A stretch of 64,000 bases of DNA, taken from contig NZ_WHVW01000011.1 in the NCBI RefSeq assembly GCF_009651005.1, positions 38,190 to 102,189 on the forward strand, written 5' to 3'. This DNA is from Sporosarcina obsidiansis (lineage in GTDB: Bacteria; Bacillota; Bacilli; Bacillales_A; Planococcaceae). The notes below the pieces were generated by a model. The model was not told the origin of the DNA and did not search any database. It saw only the letters and a list, made by a program, of their open reading frames with translations. Both the position numbers and the translations under genes were made by a program. Positions 59,600 through 64,000 of the stretch are shown here, one piece after another. How positions within the stretch are numbered: the stretch's first letter is position 1; the number at the start of each line of letters is the position of its first letter.

Positions 59600-61720
59600 C
59601 TATTTTTTATTATCACAAGAAGAACCCTTAGAGTTCGTCTGTTTAGCTTCGAATAAAGTTGTCGGACGACCAAAGTAATACCCTTGTCCTTCTCGGCACC
59701 CTAGTTGGTACAGCATATCCGCTTGCTCTTTCAACTCAATACCTTCTGCTACTACATTTAACCCCGCTGTATCAGCAAGGGTCACAATCGCCTTAACAAT
59801 CGCCTGACTATTTTCATTCTCCAAAATATCTCGCACGAACGCCATATCGATCTTCAATGTATCGGCTGGCAATTCCTTAATATAGCTGAATGTACTATAC
59901 CCTGTTCCAAAATCATCGATAGCTACCGTAATACCTGCTCCGCGAAGTTTTTGAATCGACTCTTTCATTCCTTCCATATCCATGAACGAACTCTCCGTCA
60001 ATTCCAATTCTAGCATGTCAGCAGGAATCTTGAATTCTTTCATAATATTAAATACTGTATCGACAAAACCATCCTCTTTCATCTGAACAGTTGAGACATT
60101 GACAGCAAATTTACAGAAAGCACCGTCCTTGATTTCTTCTGCTGCCTGTTTGCAAACCTCCCGTAAAATCCACTCACCCAGCGAGACAATAATTTTCGTT
60201 TCTTCTGCAAGAGGAATAAATTTCATTGGCGGAATAATGCCCAAATCCGGATGATTCCAGCGAACCAGAACTTCCACCCCTGTTAGTTCGCCTGTACCTA
60301 AAAACACTTTGGGCTGATATTCCAAATAAAAATGCTGTTGTTGCACACTTTTACGCATTTCGTTTTCCAATAGAATTCGTTCCAACGTCATTTTAGAGGT
60401 ACCGTGCTCATACATCTCACTGTCTCCGCCACCACGCATCTTTACTTTTCCCAAGGCAAGTGTAGCTTTTGTCACCAGTTCAGATGGTTGATTGGCATGT
60501 TCTGGATACATCGAAATACCACAACTGATAGATAATGTATAAGATTGCTGTCCAACCTGAATAGGCTGTTCTAAATATGTCCGTATTTCTTCGGCATAGT
60601 TGTATATATCACTCTCGTTTGTCAGACCCGTAATGATAAAAGCAAATTCGTCCCCAGCAATCCGCGCTAGCAAACTTTCAGGTCCAGTCTTCTGTTTTAG
60701 ACGTTCGCCGACCATCGCCAACAAGTAATCTCCTGCTTCATGTCCTAATAGATCGTTGGCGTAGCGCAAGCGATCTATATTAATATGAACAAGCGCAAAC
60801 ACTTGCTTCCTTGTCCGTGCCCTCTCAAAAGCCAATGCCAGTTGCTCGCGAAATGAGTTGCGATTCATTAAAGAGGTAAGTTGATCATTATAAACAAGAT
60901 GTCTGATCTTCTCTTCAGATTTTACTCGTTCCGTTACATCTCGCATGACAACTAATATCTGATCCTCATAATCTACGGAACCTTGCACTTCATTCAGTTT
61001 CGCTTCCATGATATGCATGCCGCCCCTAACATCTAACAAGGAATACTCCAAACTAATTGCATTCCGATGAATGCCTCTAAATTGCGTAATTTTTCTTTCC
61101 ACTTTTTGACGATCTTTCTTATATATAAGGGTGAATAACGTATCAGAATACAAGCTATCTAACGAGTGACCAAGTAACTTTCCGAAAGAAGGTGACACAT
61201 ATTGAAATCTACCTTGACGATCAATAATCGCAATAAAATCTGAAGCATTTGTTGTAATAATTTCATAGAGTTCTGCGTTCTTTCTTATTTCTTCCTCCAT
61301 CAGCTTTCTAGCAGTAATATTATAACGGATTGATATATACTGGTATGGTTTGCCGTTTTCATTCAAAAAAGGAACAATCGTTGTATCTACCCAATAATAA
61401 GAGCCATCTTTTGCACGATTACAAATATCTCCGCGCCAGGTCTTACCGCTTCCTATAGTAGCCCACATCTCTTTAAAAAAAGACACCTCATGGTAACCAG
61501 AATTTACAATACGCTGATTGGCACCGATTAGCTCTTCAATAGGATATTTGGAAAGCTTTTCAAAATGTTCATTTGCATATTGAATCGTACCGCGAGGATC
61601 GGTAATAGAAACGATAGCTGCTTGTTCCAGAGTGTAAGCGATATCACTTAGGATTTTCTGCAATCCTTTTTCACTATTCGCATTAGCAAATCTCTCCATG
61701 CCATTAAGAAATTCTTTCAT
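59600..61720 (-). CDS. PAS-PAS-GGDEF-EAL protein
   Basis: The 706-residue cytoplasmic protein has two PAS domains (about 25-140 and 150-270), a GGDEF domain (about 280-435) and an EAL domain (about 450-695). The GGDEF signature reads RIAGDEFAF, with the first Gly replaced by Ala. The EAL signature reads GVEVLVRW (EVL), but the metal residues in ELTESSFMD, IDDFGTGYS, LKIDMAF and VVAEGIE are present. It is probably a phosphodiesterase, with PAS input possibly sensing redox or a ligand. It heads a transcript with rocF. The ribosome site is weak. Confidence 0.88.
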   Translation of the reverse strand: MKEFLNGMERFANANSEKGLQKILSDIAYTLEQAAIVSITDPRGTIQYANEHFEKLSKYPIEELIGANQRIVNSGYHEVSFFKEMWATIGSGKTWRGDICNRAKDGSYYWVDTTIVPFLNENGKPYQYISIRYNITARKLMEEEIRKNAELYEIITTNASDFIAIIDRQGRFQYVSPSFGKLLGHSLDSLYSDTLFTLIYKKDRQKVERKITQFRGIHRNAISLEYSLLDVRGGMHIMEAKLNEVQGSVDYEDQILVVMRDVTERVKSEEKIRHLVYNDQLTSLMNRNSFREQLALAFERARTRKQVFALVHINIDRLRYANDLLGHEAGDYLLAMVGERLKQKTGPESLLARIAGDEFAFIITGLTNESDIYNYAEEIRTYLEQPIQVGQQSYTLSISCGISMYPEHANQPSELVTKATLALGKVKMRGGGDSEMYEHGTSKMTLERILLENEMRKSVQQQHFYLEYQPKVFLGTGELTGVEVLVRWNHPDLGIIPPMKFIPLAEETKIIVSLGEWILREVCKQAAEEIKDGAFCKFAVNVSTVQMKEDGFVDTVFNIMKEFKIPADMLELELTESSFMDMEGMKESIQKLRGAGITVAIDDFGTGYSTFSYIKELPADTLKIDMAFVRDILENENSQAIVKAIVTLADTAGLNVVAEGIELKEQADMLYQLGCREGQGYYFGRPTTLFEAKQTNSKGSSCDNKK

Positions 61721-61917
61721 ATCTATATCACAATCCCTATGTTTATATAATTTCTATTCATTCTACAAGATAAAATACCTATAAGTATTCTTAATTATTA
61801 TACATGATAAATTGTAATTTTCTCTATGATTAACCAATTTAAATCACAAAAAAACCCTTCATTATATTAAATAATAAGGATTCGACACATTTAGTATAAA
61901 CTTGTGAATAAGCAAAA

Positions 61918-61992
61918 TGGCTGGGGTAGCTGGATTCGAACCAACGAATGACGGAGTCAAAGTCCGTTGCCTTACCGCTTGGCTATACCCCA
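61918..61992 (-). tRNA. tRNA-Gln (UUG)
   Basis: The 75-nt cloverleaf has acceptor TGGGGTA/TACCCCA, anticodon loop CTTTGAC with TTG, the T-loop GGTTCGAATCC, and an encoded CCA end. It is the last tRNA of the minus-strand cluster. Confidence 0.95.
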
Positions 61993-62037
61993 AAGGATAG
62001 CTGGTAACGTAATTAAAATGTGTAAGAAAAACAAACA

Positions 62038-62122
62038 TGGTGGTGGGGGACGGATTCGAACCGCCGAACCCGGAGGGAGCGGATTTACAGTCCGCCGCGT
62101 TTAGCCACTTCGCTACCCCACC
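62038..62122 (-). tRNA. tRNA-Tyr (GUA)
   Basis: The 85-nt class II tRNA has acceptor GGTGGGG/CCCCACC, anticodon loop CTGTAAA with GTA, a long variable arm and an encoded CCA end. Confidence 0.95.
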
Positions 62123-62134
62123 GTGTTAAAATTT

Positions 62135-62323
62135 CGATAAGCTTCGCATTGCTGCGTCAGCCGCACTCGCTCAATCAGTCACGTACTAAGGTACGCTCCT
62201 TCTTTCTCTCAATTGCTTCCTTGCACTACTTGCTTCAGGCCTACAGGATGTAGGTCATGCATCTGTTACCGCACGATGCGGTGAATTTAGGATGCATTCA
62301 TTTGCGATAAGCTTCGCATTGCT
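62135..62323. repeat. Repeat insertion in the tRNA cluster with 19-bp direct repeats
   Basis: CGATAAGCTTCGCATTGCT occurs exactly at 62135-62153 and 62305-62323, in the spacer between tRNA-Tyr and tRNA-Glu. Other spacers in the cluster are 7-45 bp, while this one is 211 bp. Between the repeats lie a GTAC/GTAC hairpin and the covarying cassette copy B. Confidence 0.7.
62240..62297. repeat. Covarying double-hairpin cassette, copy B
   Basis: A CCTACA/TGTAGG hairpin is followed by TCATGCA. A second stem has outer arms GCATCT/GGATGC and inner arms ACCGCA/TGCGGT. It is the partner of the cassette at 32348-32405. Confidence 0.65.
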
Positions 62324-62333
62324 TCAATAAAAA

Positions 62334-62408
62334 TGGTGACCCCTACGGGATTCGAACCCGTGTTACCGCCGTGAAAGGGCGGTGTCTTAACCGCTTGACC
62401 AAGGGGCC
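62334..62408 (-). tRNA. tRNA-Glu (UUC)
   Basis: The 75-nt cloverleaf has acceptor GGCCCCT/AGGGGTC, anticodon loop CTTTCAC with TTC, and an encoded CCA end. Confidence 0.95.
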
Positions 62409-62423
62409 ATATAAACGTTCTCA

Positions 62424-62499
62424 TGGAGCTTCCAGCCGGGCTCGAACCGGCGACCTCTTCCTTACCATGGAAGCACTCTACCTGCTGAGCTATGGAAGC
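62424..62499 (-). tRNA. tRNA-Thr (GGU)
   Basis: The 76-nt cloverleaf has acceptor GCTTCCA/TGGAAGC, anticodon loop ATGGTAA with GGT, and an encoded CCA end. Confidence 0.94.
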
Positions 62500-62506
62500 A
62501 TAAAAA

Positions 62507-62581
62507 TGGCTCCGCAGGTAGGACTCGAACCTACGACCGATCGGTTAACAGCCGATTGCTCTACCACTGAGCTACTGCGGA
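62507..62581 (-). tRNA. tRNA-Asn (GUU)
   Basis: The 75-nt cloverleaf has acceptor TCCGCAG/CTGCGGA, anticodon loop CTGTTAA with GTT, and an encoded CCA end. It is the first tRNA of the cluster. Confidence 0.95.
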
Positions 62582-62681
62582 ATAATAAAATTGTTAGTTT
62601 ATATCTCTAACGACAAAAATCATTATAGCATGTCTGAAAAGTAAATACAACAAGTTTTTTTATTATCTTCAAGACTTTTTC

Positions 62682-62711
62682 ATTATATAGCGCGGTGGTC
62701 ATATACGTCAA
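62682..62711 (-). promoter_or_regulatory. Promoter of the tRNA cluster
   Basis: On the minus strand TTGACG (62706-62711) and TATAAT (62682-62687) are separated by 18 bases, about 100 bases ahead of tRNA-Asn. Confidence 0.65.
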
Positions 62712-62758
62712 GTCTTTTTCATACAATAGCATATACTTATAATAATAAGGAGATCTGT

Positions 62759-63424
62759 ATGTTCAAAAAAATCATACTCCTTTCCATTCTATGCTTATTG
62801 TTTATTCTGTGGCTTCCTCAATTGGCCAAACCTTCCCCTTCTTTAACGACTGTTTTTCGTCTAACAGAAAATCCAACGGTCATTGTAAGAGGTGCACAAG
62901 GATCTGCATTAACAATTAATATTTCATTTGGTGAATCAGAGGTGGAAGAACTTCTAGAACAGTTAACAAAACCGTATCCTTTGCTGTTCGTGGATGCGGC
63001 ATGGGCAGCCCGTTTTCCAGACCTCGTAGAGAAAATGAAAAAACGTTCCCTTCCTGTTGCATTGCTCGGTCAGGAAGGTGAAAGATATGAGACGGATCCT
63101 AAACTGTTTATGCAACAGTTGAATCAGTTTGAGGAAATTTTTGAAACACGCCCATTATGGTTCCGTACAGTAGACGAGCAATTTCCTCAATCACTACTTC
63201 AAAAAGTAAACGCGGCTGAAATAAATGCACTTGGGGCAACCGTTCATTGGAAAGGCGGATCCTTGCCAAAATCATTAGGGGGTGAAATTATTGCCGTCCC
63301 CCATCATCGAGAAGAGAGAGCCAGTTTAAAAGATATACAACGTTTGATGACAAGCAGACCTTTTCAACCCGTAGAAGATCTTCTATTTCAACCCACTATT
63401 AAAACTAAAAAAATTCCACAATGA
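62759..63424 (+). CDS. Polysaccharide-deacetylase-like exported protein (degenerate)
   Basis: The 221-residue product has an N-terminal membrane/signal segment (KKIILLSILCLLFILWLP). The body recalls NodB-type deacetylases of Bacillales (ALTINISFGESEVEELLEQL), but the first catalytic motif (T-F-D-D-G) is not preserved. A weak HHREE stretch lies near residue 180. It may be a non-catalytic relative; the call is tentative. AAGGAG lies six bases ahead of the ATG. A perfect terminator follows. Confidence 0.5.
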   Translation: MFKKIILLSILCLLFILWLPQLAKPSPSLTTVFRLTENPTVIVRGAQGSALTINISFGESEVEELLEQLTKPYPLLFVDAAWAARFPDLVEKMKKRSLPVALLGQEGERYETDPKLFMQQLNQFEEIFETRPLWFRTVDEQFPQSLLQKVNAAEINALGATVHWKGGSLPKSLGGEIIAVPHHREERASLKDIQRLMTSRPFQPVEDLLFQPTIKTKKIPQ

Positions 63425-63456
63425 AAAACCGACAGGAGAGAGTCTCCTGTCGGTTT
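63425..63456 (+). terminator. Terminator of the deacetylase-like gene
   Basis: AAACCGACAGGAGA and TCTCCTGTCGGTTT form a 14-bp perfect stem with a three-base loop. The T-run is short because it merges with the IS end. Confidence 0.72.
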
Positions 63457-63468
63457 CAGACTGTAGAC

Positions 63469-63505
63469 AAAAGGGTTGGAAATCGTAACGATTTCCAACC
63501 CTTTT
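63469..63505 (-). terminator. Terminator/palindrome at the IS end
   Basis: AAAAGGGTTGGAAATCG and CGATTTCCAACCCTTTT form a perfect 17-bp stem with a three-base loop. It follows the transposase stop on the minus strand by 60 bases. Confidence 0.7.
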
Positions 63506-63565
63506 GTCATTTCGGTACTAAAATCAGAGAAATAGTTCCGATTTCGGCTCGGATACTCCTCTGGT

Positions 63566-64000
63566 TTACGCCATGATTGGCGTTTCCCATGTCCAATTGG
63601 CCAACTTCTTCAAATTCATGGCAGCAAAAGTTAGCATCGCCTGCATGGACAATTTTTTCAACCCTCGCTGGGTGGTCCATCGCATGCCATGCTTTTCTTT
63701 GGCATCGGCAAATACACGCTCGATCGTTTCTTTGCGCTTGCCGTAGATTTCTTTGATTTCTTGATGATGCCTCAAATCTTCCGCTACATCCAAGTGGTCT
63801 TGCCAGATGTGTCGCAGAATCATCTTCTGATGATTCTGACTGTGTGTACACTGGTCGATGACCGGACAGGCTTCACAGATGGCAGGTTCAGAGGCATACT
63901 GTCGATATCCTTCTTTCGTGGTGGTGCGGTAGTTCAAGATCTGCCCTTCCGGACAGAGATAGCAATCATGGTATTCATCATAGACGTACTCACTTTTCTT
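63566..64000 (-). CDS. IS1182-family transposase (partial, N-terminus outside window)
   Basis: The frame enters from the right edge (KKSEYVYDEYHDCYLCPEGQ) and ends at 63566, giving 145 residues. The Cys-rich stretch YLCPEG, then CEACPVIDQCTHS, and KRKETIERVFADAKEKHGMR with the third catalytic acidic residue match the C-terminal half of IS1182-type DDE transposases. No stops or frameshifts are visible, so the copy may be active. Confidence 0.9.
   Translation of the reverse strand, partial: KKSEYVYDEYHDCYLCPEGQILNYRTTTKEGYRQYASEPAICEACPVIDQCTHSQNHQKMILRHIWQDHLDVAEDLRHHQEIKEIYGKRKETIERVFADAKEKHGMRWTTQRGLKKLSMQAMLTFAAMNLKKLANWTWETPIMA

Larger units (their letters stand above)
63452..64000 (-). 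mobile_element. IS1182-family insertion sequence (partial, runs off window)
   Basis: The element begins in GTTTCAGACTGTAGACAA, placed immediately after the preceding gene's terminator. It contains a 17-bp perfect palindrome and the C-terminal part of a transposase. The left boundary is inferred from the similarity of this end to the ends of the repeat island at 32110-32784. Confidence 0.68.

Noticed and set aside
62371..62610. 79-residue plus-strand open frame with a GLEPTTDRLTADCSTTELL-type sequence
   Set aside because: It is the antisense of the tRNA-Glu, tRNA-Thr and tRNA-Asn genes, a well-known source of false proteins.
1..64000. CRISPR arrays, rRNA genes, prophage modules and T-box or other known riboswitches
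   Set aside because: I looked for regular spacer repeats, conserved rRNA segments, phage structural genes and hallmark riboswitch motifs and saw none.

Overview
The window looks like chromosome of a low-to-moderate GC Bacillota, order Bacillales, most likely a Planococcaceae member close to Sporosarcina. The reasons are the SigW-RsiW-CdaA-CdaR-GlmM order, the seven-gene Mrp antiporter, a YclNOPQ-type siderophore importer, NsrR/Hmp, Bacillus-style AGGAGG ribosome binding sites with frequent TTG and GTG starts, and SigB-, SigW-, Fur- and PhoP-like sites. The genus is inferred from general resemblance; no search was run.

Layout. 1-3.9 kb: end of a DUF1002 protein, cvfB, mntR, a 51-residue membrane peptide with a SigB-like promoter, a double GNAT acetyltransferase and a CadC-like ArsR regulator with its own operator. 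3.9-9.7 kb: Mrp (Mnh) Na+/H+ antiporter operon on the minus strand. 10-17.7 kb: a Usp-domain protein, murB, a YceI protein, a DsbA/FrnE protein, an FAD/Rieske oxidoreductase, ppaC, and the divergent pair nsrR/hmp with an NsrR box. 17.8-28.2 kb: a YkvI transporter, Mpg glycosylase, BmrA-like exporter and UDG-like protein in one operon, a NiaP-like transporter, a Fur-controlled siderophore importer, and a lipoprotein. 28.2-32.1 kb: hflX, a VOC protein, a nucleoside deaminase and a nitroreductase. 32.1-32.8 kb: a repeat island bounded by 20-bp inverted repeats. 32.9-41.5 kb: a methyltransferase, pstSCA with a Pho box, a PatB-type lyase, an SLH-domain exported protein, and a MerR-TipAS regulator. 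41.7-47.4 kb: a YhdH-type reductase, putP, and several small genes. 47.5-53.4 kb: pstB with its own Pho box, then a hybrid histidine kinase, a lone receiver and an Hpt-REC-GGDEF-REC protein. 53.5-61.7 kb: glmM, cdaR, cdaA, rsiW, sigW, arginase and a PAS-GGDEF-EAL protein. 61.9-62.6 kb: five tRNAs interrupted by a repeat cassette. The window ends in an IS1182-type transposase.

How it works together. Two themes recur. One is ion, phosphate and iron homeostasis: Mrp, PstSCA plus a detached PstB, YclNOPQ, MntR and a CadC-like regulator. The other is nucleotide second messengers and envelope stress: CdaA/CdaR/GlmM for c-di-AMP and wall precursor supply, SigW/RsiW, and two multidomain c-di-GMP proteins. 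The kinase, receiver and Hpt-REC-GGDEF-REC genes together contain every module of a His-Asp-His-Asp relay ending in c-di-GMP synthesis.

The most unusual non-coding content is a set of nested hairpin repeats. One cassette occurs both in the island at 32.3 kb and in the tRNA cluster at 62.2 kb, with base changes that preserve pairing. The island's terminal repeats also resemble the end of the IS at the right edge, which suggests a non-autonomous derivative.
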